Made by a program: the position numbers and the translations under genes. The notes beneath the pieces were generated by a model. That model saw only the letters and a list, made by a program, of their open reading frames with translations. It did not search any database and was not told where the DNA came from. 13,093 bases of DNA, taken from NCBI GenBank assembly GCA_015852425.1, contig JAAAIG010000993.1, positions 1 through 13,093 of the forward strand, read 5' to 3'. The stretch comes from Gryganskiella cystojenkinii (lineage: Eukaryota; Mortierellomycota; Mortierellomycetes; Mortierellales; Mortierellaceae). This document shows positions 1 to 7,365 of the stretch, in pieces. Position 1 is the first letter of the stretch; each line of letters begins with the position of its first letter.

Positions 1-42
1 TGGGTCGGCAGTTAACTAACGAACGACTTGGGTCGGCGGTTA
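1..42. repeat. Short direct repeat at window edge
   Basis: The 14-mer TGGGTCGGC[A/G]GTTA occurs at 1-14 and again at 29-42, a period of 28 bases with one difference. It may continue to the left outside the window. No function can be assigned. Confidence 0.5.
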
Positions 43-962
43 GATTAATTGTTTTTTTGTAGCTGCAGGGATGGAGGTGATTACGACTGGATCGGCTCGG
101 TGATGGCTGAGGCGGTTCCTTATTTCGTTTTCTTTTTGCCTGTTACTGTACCCATTTGTAAATACGATTTTCCGTGACACCATGCCTACGAAGGACCTTG
201 GGTGGGAAAAAAAGATTTTTCATTTTCTATAGCAGATCCCCTCCCTATGTCTCCCCAAGGTCCACTACTTCTGGTCAGTAGAGTGAAGTCTCTAATCAGT
301 TCCACGAAGTACTTCAATCTGTCAGGTATTCCTTCTTTGTCATTTGTGGGCAATCTTTTTTTTAGGCGTCCGTTACCGTGGTGCGAGCTTCACTCCACAA
401 TTTTTGGGACCAGCTCAAATCCCAACACGTCTAGTACTGCTCTGCTCGGAATTCCCAAAAAGCGAATTTCTTTATGTCAGCCCAATTGAAGAAAAAAAGA
501 CTGAGGAGTTAGTCGCAAAATAAAGACAGCGAACAACAACAAACGACATAGTGTCAACAAATACAGCATATGGATGGCGAGGAGGTATGTTCACACTTTC
601 AAAGATATAGCCCACCCCGACTCTCTGGGCGTTCACTCTCTACCTCGCCGCAGCTTTTGCAGACAACAGATCATAACTCATCTTCGTCTCGTTTTTTTTT
701 TTTGACAGGAGTCACCACACCACTACACAGCGCTGGATGGGTACAAACGGTGGCAGTACTTTTAGCCATCTCTTTGTAGACTGCAATGACACAACACAAC
801 ACACGACACACAACACAAGCAAACGGTGAACCTTTTGTTTTTGACGGTGTGTGTCGTTGCCTCTCTGCACAGACGACAATAGTCCGTGAGGGAGGGAAGA
901 GAAGGAGAGAAACAAACGAGATCAAAAAAAAATCAGCATGTTTAGGCGGAGCCGACTCGAGG

Positions 963-971
963 ATCTGATAA
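963..971 (+). promoter_or_regulatory. GATA-type site ATCTGATAA (1 of 4)
   Basis: This is an exact match to ATCWGATAA, the recognition sequence reported for iron-responsive GATA repressors of fungi (SreA, Fep1, Urbs1). It is extended to TCGAGGATCTGATAA at 957-971, a 15-mer that recurs inverted at 1891-1905. It lies about 1.56 kb upstream of the Zn2Cys6 start codon. Confidence 0.5.
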
Positions 972-1068
972 AGGTCGAGGCCCCTATGAGGCGAAATCTT
1001 TGTTGTTGTGTCTCCTTTTGTAGTTCGTTGTCCGACCGCGCCGTGCTTGGGGGTGGGGGGGGATTGAC

Positions 1069-1077
1069 TTATCAGAT
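1069..1077 (-). promoter_or_regulatory. GATA-type site ATCTGATAA (2 of 4)
   Basis: TTATCAGAT on the plus strand is an exact inverted ATCTGATAA. The extended 12-mer CTTATCAGATCC (1068-1079) is the exact reverse complement of 2169-2180. It sits 98 bases after the first site, in the opposite orientation. Confidence 0.5.
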
Positions 1078-1704
1078 CCGGGTCAAAAAAAAAAAAAAAA
1101 AATAGCGTTGCTCTGGACTGGAACCCAACCCACTTTTAATTTTTTTTTCCTTTTTGCCGCCTTTTTTCCCACTCTATAACGAGGTGTACCCTATCCGAGA
1201 AAATCACACCACACTCATCTGTGTCAGCCGTCAGCTGTCTCATCTCTCTCCCACGAGAGAAAACGGCTCACTGCTGGAGAAAAAGTGGGCGAAGACTGAG
1301 AAAAAAAAGGACTCCAATCTCGGAGGGAATGGAAAAAAAAAAAGTTGTGAGTAACAAAGGCAAAAAAAGTAGGCTCTCACATGGGAGAAGATGGGGTCTG
1401 GAATGGGATTGCCTTTTACCGACCGAGAAGCAGCAGGTGGAAAAGAAAGAATAATGTAAACGGACGTTTACGCTTTTCGACTTGTTCCACTTCACGGGAC
1501 CGAACTAATATTGTTACATTATTAAGTCAAAAGTCAAAAAGGTTTTCCGAAGTAGCATGAACGCGATGCAAACCCCTCCTCTTCATCTTGACAGTGGCAA
1601 ATGGAAAAGTAAAACAGCCGAGCGAGAGAGAGAGTGAAGAAAAGGAATAAAGGAAAAAGAACCCGACCAAAAAGAGAAGAACATGAATCTGAACAAGTTG
1701 ACCC

Positions 1705-1784
1705 AAGCGAACATCCTGTTGTGTTTTTTTTATTTTTTTTATTAGCGCTTTGTCTGCCACCAAAAAAGCGAACCTCCTGTTGTG
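1705..1784. repeat. Direct repeat, 19 bp, period 61
   Basis: AAGCGAACATCCTGTTGTG at 1705-1723 recurs as AAGCGAACCTCCTGTTGTG at 1766-1784, 18 of 19 bases identical. Its first 11 bases, AAGCGAACATC, occur again at 9145-9155 between the adenylate kinase and methionine sulfoxide reductase genes. The role is unknown. Confidence 0.55.
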
Positions 1785-1890
1785 AAGGTGAGTTTCGGGA
1801 ACTGCTAACGTGCCCGTTGGCGGTCATTCTCTTTTTTGTATTTTTTTTTTTTTGGTTTCTCGGACCGTGTTTCGCCTTCCATTCTTTTTG

Positions 1891-1899
1891 TTATCAGAT
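1891..1899 (-). promoter_or_regulatory. GATA-type site ATCTGATAA (3 of 4)
   Basis: TTATCAGAT follows a T-rich tract. The extended 15-mer at 1891-1905 is the exact reverse complement of 957-971. The sequence also looks like a 3' splice acceptor (pyrimidine tract then CAG), so that alternative reading should be kept in mind for this copy. Confidence 0.45.
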
Positions 1900-1926
1900 C
1901 CTCGATGTTTTTTCAAGCAAGAAAAC

Positions 1927-2049
1927 ATGGGGATGACGAAGGATGATGAAAAGAACCTCGAGACCTTCTACATCCCGGACAGTTGCCTACCTAAATGCCT
2001 GCCAGGGAAAGAGAGTGGGCCAGCTATTCATCACCAGTGTCAGCGGTAG
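1927..2049 (+). CDS. Small ORF of uncertain status (40 aa)
   Basis: An ATG at 1927 opens a 40-codon frame ending at TAG 2047-2049. Its middle has gene-like codons (AAC CTC GAG ACC TTC TAC ATC CCG GAC) and the peptide carries three cysteines, two of them in CLPKC. It lies 485 bases before the Zn2Cys6 start codon. Just upstream, a GTGAGT at 1788-1793 and a T-rich tract ending in CAG at 1895-1897 could delimit a 110-base intron. I do not recognise the peptide. It could be an exon of an unannotated transcript, an upstream ORF, or chance. Confidence 0.15.
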   Translation: MGMTKDDEKNLETFYIPDSCLPKCLPGKESGPAIHHQCQR

Positions 2050-2170
2050 TCGTTGTTGGGTAGCCGTGTGAGCCGAGTCATGTTAACTGTTCGCGAGTAC
2101 CAAAAAAAAACAGTGGCTTCGCATCTTTTCGTCCAATCCAATCCAATCCACGCCCAGTCGGAGAGGGAGG

Positions 2171-2179
2171 ATCTGATAA
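2171..2179 (+). promoter_or_regulatory. GATA-type site ATCTGATAA (4 of 4)
   Basis: This exact ATCTGATAA lies within GGATCTGATAAG (2169-2180), 355 bases upstream of the Zn2Cys6 start codon and just before the pyrimidine-rich tract. It is the best placed of the four to act in the proximal promoter. Confidence 0.55.
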
Positions 2180-2183
2180 GATT

Positions 2184-2320
2184 TCTTTCTTCGTTTTCTC
2201 TTTTTTTTATCTCTCCCTTTTCCCCTCCTTCCCTACTCCCTCCCCCCTTCTCTCTTTCTCTTTGTTCCGTCCCTTTGTCTTTCTGTTTTTCTTTTCCCTC
2301 ATTCATTCACTCTTATTGAA
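2184..2320 (+). promoter_or_regulatory. Pyrimidine-rich promoter/leader tract
   Basis: This stretch is almost purely C and T on the plus strand and precedes the Zn2Cys6 coding region. Such CT-rich blocks are common around transcription starts of fungal genes. No ATG occurs between about 2085 and the start codon at 2534, so a leader starting anywhere here would be free of upstream AUGs. The exact transcription start cannot be read from sequence. Confidence 0.4.
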
Positions 2321-2414
2321 CCTCAACGGACGATCACTCATCCTCTACTCCACTTCACTCTTTATATTCATACTTCACAGCAGCAACAGCCCTCTCTCAA
2401 CAGAACATACTAGT

Positions 2415-2415
2415 C

Positions 2416-2450
<35 letters not shown>
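2415..2450 (+). repeat. (CAA)12 microsatellite in 5' leader
   Basis: There are twelve perfect CAA units, 83 bases before the Zn2Cys6 start codon and probably inside its 5' UTR. CAA repeats form unstructured RNA, and in a leader they usually favour scanning. A similar (AAC)10 tract lies upstream of the thioesterase gene. Confidence 0.85.
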
Positions 2451-2533
2451 AATCATTTCTCGTTCCGGCTACCTCTATCCCCACCTCTCATACTTCTCTC
2501 TCTTACACACACATTTACACACACAGAAAAGTC

Positions 2534-4639
2534 ATGTCGACTTCAACACTACAACTCATGCCCTCCACAAACAACTCCGGCAGTACCACAGACCTCTCTC
2601 AACTCGACCCCGCAACGTTGGCCTCAATCCCGGGCATCACCTACGATCTCAAACGTCTCAAGGTCTATTCCTCTTGTCTCCGATGCAGAGCAAAGAAGGT
2701 CAAGTGTGACCGAAAGGAACCCTGTTCACGTTGTGTCAAACACTCGGTCGAGTGTTCCTACCGTGAGCTGGCCTCGGTCCAACTCGATATCCGTCAGTTC
2801 CAGAGACACCTCAACAACCCAAAAGTCCGTAAGGATGGTGCTGGCATCATCACCTCAACTGCGACACCTATCCTCACTCTGCCCTCCGGTGACACCGCTG
2901 TGCTCTCAACTGGGTCGACGACACTCTCCAGTAACACCGACGGGACTACTAGTGCGGCCCAAGCCGCTGCTGCTGCTGTGGCTGCCGCGACTTTGATGGC
3001 CGCTGCTGCAAAGGCGTCGTCGGCCACTGCTGTGACGTGTACATCTTCCACTCCTTCTACGCCTACTACCGAGTCTGCCAACCCATTGTCATCTAGTGCT
3101 GCCCCAAGAAAATCTGTCAAGTTCCAGAATCCATCTCCCTTTACTTCTTCTTTGCCGTCTCAATCGTCGTCTTCTCGTCCCAAGCAAGTCAAAAGTGCAG
3201 AGAGCACCGATACTGAATCTGATGTCCCCACCGTCTCGGCCGCGTCTTCAAGCAAGAGCATCGCCATGGCTCGTGCCAAGGTTCAAAAGATGTACAGAAA
3301 GAAACAAGTCGTTCGTCAGACACCTTTTACGCCACCTTCGGTCCGTCCTCGTACGTTCATGTCGTCTGTTGCAGATGATAACAACGAGGAGGAGGAAGAA
3401 GAGTGCGAGGACGATGACGAGCCCATCGAGCGTTTGGTCCTTCGTGATCCTGTCGACCAAGTCTTCCACCCTACATCGTACTCACCCTATGGTCCCTCCT
3501 CTTCTGCTGTCTCGAACTACCCGTCTTCGCCCGATGTCTCAATGGCGTCCGAGATTGACGACGAGGATTACGATAGTTCGAACGGTTCCAGCCTCAAGAA
3601 GAAGAAAAAAGTTTTCAATCACTCTTCTACAAGCAACAACGACGTTCCTATCTGGCGCGCCCAAGCCGTCGGTAAGCACAAGCAAACTGTTCACGAACAA
3701 GACCTGGCCGAGACCTTTGGGTTGGCTGCATACCTCAAGGCCAAGGAAATGAGTGTCCCCGCTGACGAAGAAACCGAACAAGGCTCCTCTTCTGGTCATC
3801 GCCATAGCATGGCTGGCCAAACGATCGACTACGAGTATGACCAAGAGCTCGAGCAGGCCCTTGCTCGTCGCATGCCCACATTCTTTTCTCGTCCCGACCG
3901 TTCCTTCTCTCGTGCTCGCAAGTATGCTCAGGCGGGCTATAACCCCGCATTGTCGCCCTATGCGCGCCCTTCTCATTGTCAGTTGGCTCCCGGTTCGGCT
4001 GCCGCCGCTACGGCGCCCGTAGCTGCCCAGTGCTGTTGTCAGATTGCGGCCAAGCAAGGTCAGGCCCCCGGTACTTGCTATTATGCCGGTGGCGCTAGCG
4101 CTCATGATCATCACAATCACGATGACTCATTGTCGACGTCGTCCATGTCTCCGCCTCCAAGCTCGCCCAGTCATCAGAGTGATAACACCCGTATTGCTTA
4201 CTCACCTTCGTACCAGCCCGTGAGCAAGGAGGATGGCCAACAGCAGCAGCAGCAGCAGCAGCAGCAGAAATACTCGTCCATGATGCCGCCTCCTCCCATG
4301 AACTACAAGAATGCGTCGCCTTGCTCTTCGCCGAGAATCGAGCTCGCACCCATATACTTGCCAAAGCCCTTCAACACTGTCAAGCCCACGTCAACCTCTG
4401 ACCTCTCGGCCTTTCAGGTCGGCGGTGGTGTCCGTAACATCAACAGCCATAGCAATGTCGATGTTCATCTCGATTCCTCCGAGGATCAACAGCTCCCCCC
4501 ACTCAAGATCGCCTGCAAGTACAACGAGCCCAATGTCGATGCTTGGGATATGATTGAGAAGCCCATTTCGAGAACGGTCCCTGTTACAACCAAGAGAGGC
4601 CGTTCGATCAAGATGGAGATGGGATGGATCCTATCGTAA
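2534..4639 (+). CDS. Zn2Cys6 binuclear-cluster transcription factor
   Basis: This single-exon gene encodes 701 residues. The N-terminal DNA-binding domain has the canonical spacing C-x2-C-x6-C-x5-C-x2-C-x6-C with cysteines 48, 51, 58, 64, 67 and 74 and a basic stretch (RAKKVK) between Cys51 and Cys58, as in Gal4-family nuclear regulators. The rest is low complexity. It includes an Ala-rich run (about 141-161), long Ser/Thr-rich parts, an acidic block (281-299) that could activate transcription, a lysine run (355-359) suitable as a nuclear localisation signal, a Cys/His cluster (Cys482, 500-502, 515; His524, 526, 527, 529) and Q569-578 from CAA plus nine CAG. I see no fungal-specific transcription factor middle homology domain, which many family members carry. 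ATG 2534 is the only start upstream of the domain in this frame. The four GATA-type sites upstream suggest regulation by an iron-sensing GATA factor. Target genes are unknown. Confidence 0.93.
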   Translation: MSTSTLQLMPSTNNSGSTTDLSQLDPATLASIPGITYDLKRLKVYSSCLRCRAKKVKCDRKEPCSRCVKHSVECSYRELASVQLDIRQFQRHLNNPKVRKDGAGIITSTATPILTLPSGDTAVLSTGSTTLSSNTDGTTSAAQAAAAAVAAATLMAAAAKASSATAVTCTSSTPSTPTTESANPLSSSAAPRKSVKFQNPSPFTSSLPSQSSSSRPKQVKSAESTDTESDVPTVSAASSSKSIAMARAKVQKMYRKKQVVRQTPFTPPSVRPRTFMSSVADDNNEEEEEECEDDDEPIERLVLRDPVDQVFHPTSYSPYGPSSSAVSNYPSSPDVSMASEIDDEDYDSSNGSSLKKKKKVFNHSSTSNNDVPIWRAQAVGKHKQTVHEQDLAETFGLAAYLKAKEMSVPADEETEQGSSSGHRHSMAGQTIDYEYDQELEQALARRMPTFFSRPDRSFSRARKYAQAGYNPALSPYARPSHCQLAPGSAAAATAPVAAQCCCQIAAKQGQAPGTCYYAGGASAHDHHNHDDSLSTSSMSPPPSSPSHQSDNTRIAYSPSYQPVSKEDGQQQQQQQQQQKYSSMMPPPPMNYKNASPCSSPRIELAPIYLPKPFNTVKPTSTSDLSAFQVGGGVRNINSHSNVDVHLDSSEDQQLPPLKIACKYNEPNVDAWDMIEKPISRTVPVTTKRGRSIKMEMGWILS

Positions 4640-4785
4640 AAAAACCATACATAGCGCCAAGACTTAGTTCTGTTCTTAATTCGTCCTTTCATTGCCACAT
4701 CTCTTTCTTTTCTTCTATCGCAGTACAATAGCATAAATAGCATAGGCATAGCACAATAACCAACACGTTTCTACTCTTCCCCCAA

Positions 4786-4813
4786 AATAAATACTGTCAG
4801 TCCAAAAAATAAA
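4786..4813 (+). terminator. Poly(A) signals of the Zn2Cys6 gene
   Basis: AATAAA occurs at 4786-4791 and again at 4808-4813, 147-169 bases after the stop codon. This is a normal place for fungal 3' end formation. Confidence 0.55.
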
Positions 4814-4983
4814 ATAGAATGGGTTTGGCGGTGGGAGCTCCCTCTTACTGCAAGGTGCATGAATGGCGATTTCTTAAGGGTATGCTCTCAAACTGAATGC
4901 ACGTGATATTTTCTCGAAAATCGCTATGGCTGATTGATATTCGATTCGGAATTCAGATTTCCAACAGCAGATCGAAAAATACT

Positions 4984-5002
4984 AGCGAATCATTGATTCG
5001 CT
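4984..5002. repeat. 19-bp palindrome upstream of tRNA-Ala
   Basis: AGCGAATCA-T-TGATTCGCT has perfect 9-base arms around a single central base. It ends 22 bases before the tRNA gene and 1 base before the partial tRNA copy. It could be a dimeric protein-binding site or a trace of an insertion. Confidence 0.7.
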
Positions 5003-5003
5003 T

Positions 5004-5018
5004 GGGGATCTAGCTCAA
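5004..5018 (+). repeat. Partial copy of the tRNA-Ala 5' end
   Basis: GGGGATCTAGCTCAA matches the first 15 bases of the tRNA gene at 5025-5039 exactly and starts 21 bases before it. It contains the 5' acceptor strand, positions 8-9 and the 5' half of the D stem, so it cannot fold as a tRNA. It may come from local slippage or an imprecise insertion and repair event. Confidence 0.8.
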
Positions 5019-5024
5019 TATGCA

Positions 5025-5097
5025 GGGGATCTAGCTCAAATGGTAGAGCGCTCGCTTAGCATGCGAGAGGCACTGGGATCGATGCCCAGGTTCTCCA
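5025..5097 (+). tRNA. tRNA-Ala (anticodon AGC)
   Basis: The 73-base gene has no intron. D stem GCTC/GAGC (5034-5037 with 5046-5049), anticodon stem CTCGC/GCGAG (5051-5055 with 5063-5067), loop TTAGCAT with AGC at 5058-5060, and T stem CTGGG/CCCAG (5073-5077 with 5085-5089) all pair perfectly. The acceptor stem GGGGATC/GTTCTCC contains the G3-U70 pair that defines alanine tRNAs (5027 with 5094), and the discriminator base is A5097. One acceptor pair is a mismatch, T6 with T67 (5030 with 5091). T54 of the T loop is A, as in many eukaryotic tRNA-Ala genes. A T5 run follows for Pol III termination. Confidence 0.95.
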
Positions 5098-5100
5098 ATC

Positions 5101-5105
5101 TTTTT
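5101..5105 (+). terminator. RNA polymerase III terminator
   Basis: A run of five T begins three bases after the tRNA discriminator base, the usual Pol III stop signal. A second T4 run follows at 5107-5110. Confidence 0.8.
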
Positions 5106-5283
5106 GTTTTCTTCCAGCCTGTGGTTTTGTGCAAATAAGGAGAGCCGTGCTAAACTAATGTCGACTCTGTAGATTGGGAGAGAGAGGGATCTTGTTCATG
5201 ACGACTGTTTTAATTACTTTTGGTTCTGTCTTCTCGTTGTCTGACTGCGATCAAAACTTTTTTTCTTTTCTTTTATCATGTCT

Positions 5284-6975
5284 CTAAGCATATTTCTCGG
5301 TGACCAATTCCTTGAGTTCGACCACAAAACGACGAACATCCTCAAAGCGAGAGTAAAGTGGTGTAGGCGCAATGCGGATCACATCTGGCTTGCGTTCGTC
5401 ACCGATAATGGCCCTTGCAGCAAGACCGTCAAAAATCTCCATCATCTTGCCTCTCTTAAAGACCAAACTAAGTTGGCATCCACGCTGTTCGGGGTCAGTT
5501 GGGGTAATGATTTCGAGGACGTCGGTCGAAAACTCGGTAGTCAAAAGATGGTGAAGGTATCCGGTCAACAGGAAGGATTTTTGTCTCATCTCTTTCATCG
5601 ATGTCTGCTCAAAGACCGAGAGAGAACCCAAGAGAGCACTCGTGGTAAGGACCGAAGGGTTCGAGTGTTGGAATCCTGCAGCACCGGGCATGGGCTTGAA
5701 GACTATTGAGAAAAAGTGTTTTTTTTTGATTAATTTCGTGTTCGACTATGACCACGCGGATAAAAATCACGAAAGAGACATACCGTTGATCATATCAAAG
5801 CGAGTGGCCTTGTCATGACCCCACCAGCCGGCCAAGCGGTTGCGAGCGAAATCGTCGGCGTGACGCTCATGGACAAAGATACCCGCGATACCTCCAGGTC
5901 CCGAGTTCAAATACTTGTAGGAACACCAGCATGCGAAATCAACGTTCCAGTCATGCAGTTGCACAGGGACGTTACCGGCAGCATGAGCCAAGTCCCATCC
6001 GACAATACAGCCCTATTTCCCACAAAAAATACAAGTTTAGTAACGAAACAAGTGAACATAACATACTATTTTTTTTCATTCATGAAAAAAAAGAGTAATC
6101 CATTTTGTCATTTTTTTCTTTCTTTTTTACCTTAGCTTGAGCAGCCTTTGTGATCTTCTCCATCTCAAAGTACTGACCGGTATAGAATTGAACACCGGAG
6201 AAGCAAACGACTGCGATCTCATGACCATGTTTCTCGATCGTCTCCAAAATATCCTCTGTTCTCAAAAGAAGTTCGCCCTGGCGGGGTTCCTGACAGATCA
6301 AAGAATCCTCGGGGCTGAGACCGTGCCAACGGATCTGGGACTCGATCGCATAATGATCCGAGGGGAAAGCCTTGGACTCGATCAGGACCTTGTGACGGGT
6401 CTCTGTAGGGGTATAAAATGCTGCAAAGAGCGTATGCAAGTTGGATGTGAGTGTGTTCATGATCGCCACTTCGTCCTTCTTGGCGCCAACAACCTTGGCG
6501 GATTGTTCTTGAACAGTTTCCTCGATCCGGACCCACGGGCGACCGAAACGATGTTTGAAGTGAGAGTTGACGGCGCCTTCACCCCAGACCTGGAGTTCCT
6601 CTGTGACATAACGAGCGACGGCCTTGGGCATCAAACCGAGCGAGTTTCCGCAAAAGTAGATGCAGCTCTCCTCAGGGCGATCAGCGCCTGGATGGAAAGT
6701 AAAGAAGAAATGGAGGAGAGAAAATATCGGGTTAAATTTTGAGAAAAAATGTGCCTGGATACCATAATTTTTTTTCTTTTTAAAAGCACAGATAACGCAA
6801 TTATACCTGGCGCGATCTCACCGCGAGTGGGGATGACAAACTCGTCCCTGAGGGCACGAAGAGGGTCACGTTCGTCCATGTAGGCAGCAAAAGACGAGTC
6901 GAGGAAGGAGGAGGCACCGGACGAGACCAGGAACTGGTCCAGGTTCTGCTGAGGGGCAGTTGTTTTAGCAGTCAT
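5284..6975 (-). CDS. BNA5: Kynureninase (four exons)
   Basis: Kynureninase is a PLP enzyme that cleaves kynurenine and 3-hydroxykynurenine to anthranilate or 3-hydroxyanthranilate plus alanine, in tryptophan breakdown and de novo NAD synthesis. The spliced model complement(5284..5702, 5784..6012, 6131..6687, 6807..6975) stays in frame and gives 457 aa, the usual family length. Introns of 81, 118 and 119 bases have GT...AG ends. Visible family motifs are YFCGNSLGL (67-75), [30 protein letters not shown] (Asp249 to pyridine N1), and WCSYKYLN with the PLP lysine at 275. Exon 4 joins exon 3 as [23 protein letters not shown], typical of the C-terminal domain. I chose ATG 6975 because its context (ACA before ATG) is good and the family usually starts near here. 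An in-frame ATG at 7167 would add 64 residues. The gene shares a 390-bp divergent promoter with the adenylate kinase gene. Confidence 0.93.
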
Positions 6976-7365
6976 TGTGAATGAGCGAGTTAAGTAAGAA
7001 GTGGTATTGAAAAGAGGAGAGTGGATATGGGAATGAGGAGGGGAATGATGATGATGAGAAAGAAGATGAGAAATGATGATGGGTGGGGTTCGCTGACGAA
7101 AAGAAGAAGAAGAGTGTGGGAATCGACAAGGGAGAATCCTCTTAAGTGCGGAAGGGTTGATTGGCATTGAAGAGGAACTTTGTTTTTTACTTTTTCGTTA
7201 CATTTCGAAAAAGAGGGAGGACGGTGTTTTTCATTACATTTGATTACTTTCCGGTGTGCAGTCATTCTTCTCTTTCATTCTCTTTCTCGTTCTCTTCTCA
7301 TTCTTTTCCTTCTTTCTTACTTCCTCTTTCCTTGTCCCCATACACCGCTCATTCCAAGCCAACCC
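6976..7365. promoter_or_regulatory. Divergent promoter, kynureninase / adenylate kinase
   Basis: 390 bases separate the two divergent start codons. Both leaders are pyrimidine-rich on their own coding strand (7000-7150 for kynureninase, 7255-7350 for adenylate kinase), leaving a short core at about 7150-7255. I see no clear TATA box. Part of this interval (6976-7167) is open in frame with kynureninase. Confidence 0.45.

Larger units (their letters stand above)
178..2533. other. Long upstream intergenic region of the Zn2Cys6 gene
   Basis: About 2.3 kb contain no convincing protein gene. Open frames here are short, often lack an ATG, and encode low-complexity Phe/Lys/Ser-rich peptides that follow the many poly-T, poly-A and purine or pyrimidine runs, for example 18 A at 1085-1102. 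The stretch holds four exact ATCTGATAA sites, a 19-bp direct repeat, a small ATG-started frame at 1927-2049, a long pyrimidine-rich tract at about 2184-2320 and a (CAA)12 repeat. The last two fall where the 5' untranslated leader of the downstream gene should be. An unannotated non-coding RNA cannot be excluded. Confidence 0.6.

Noticed and set aside
70..177. Possible 3' terminal exon at the left edge, reading DGGDYDWIGSVMAEAVPYF and ending at TGA 175, after a pyrimidine-rich AG acceptor-like site
   Set aside because: Only the first 19 codons look gene-like, the rest is Phe/Val-rich sequence typical of the T-rich background, and no upstream exon is visible in the window. It should be revisited if the left flank is available.
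1527..1936. Several frames of 78-100 codons rich in Phe, Lys and Ser
   Set aside because: They follow homopolymer runs, lack domains and have non-coding codon use.
2262..2996. A 244-codon frame with a polyglutamine run that overlaps the Zn2Cys6 gene
   Set aside because: It starts at TTG rather than ATG, its Gln run is only the CAA leader repeat, and the overlapping frame has the real Zn2Cys6 domain.
5278..5709. A 143-codon plus-strand frame downstream of the tRNA
   Set aside because: It is the complement of kynureninase exon 4.
6137..6742. A 201-codon plus-strand frame opposite kynureninase exon 2
   Set aside because: It is the antisense shadow of a clear coding exon with recognisable motifs, and it resembles no known protein.
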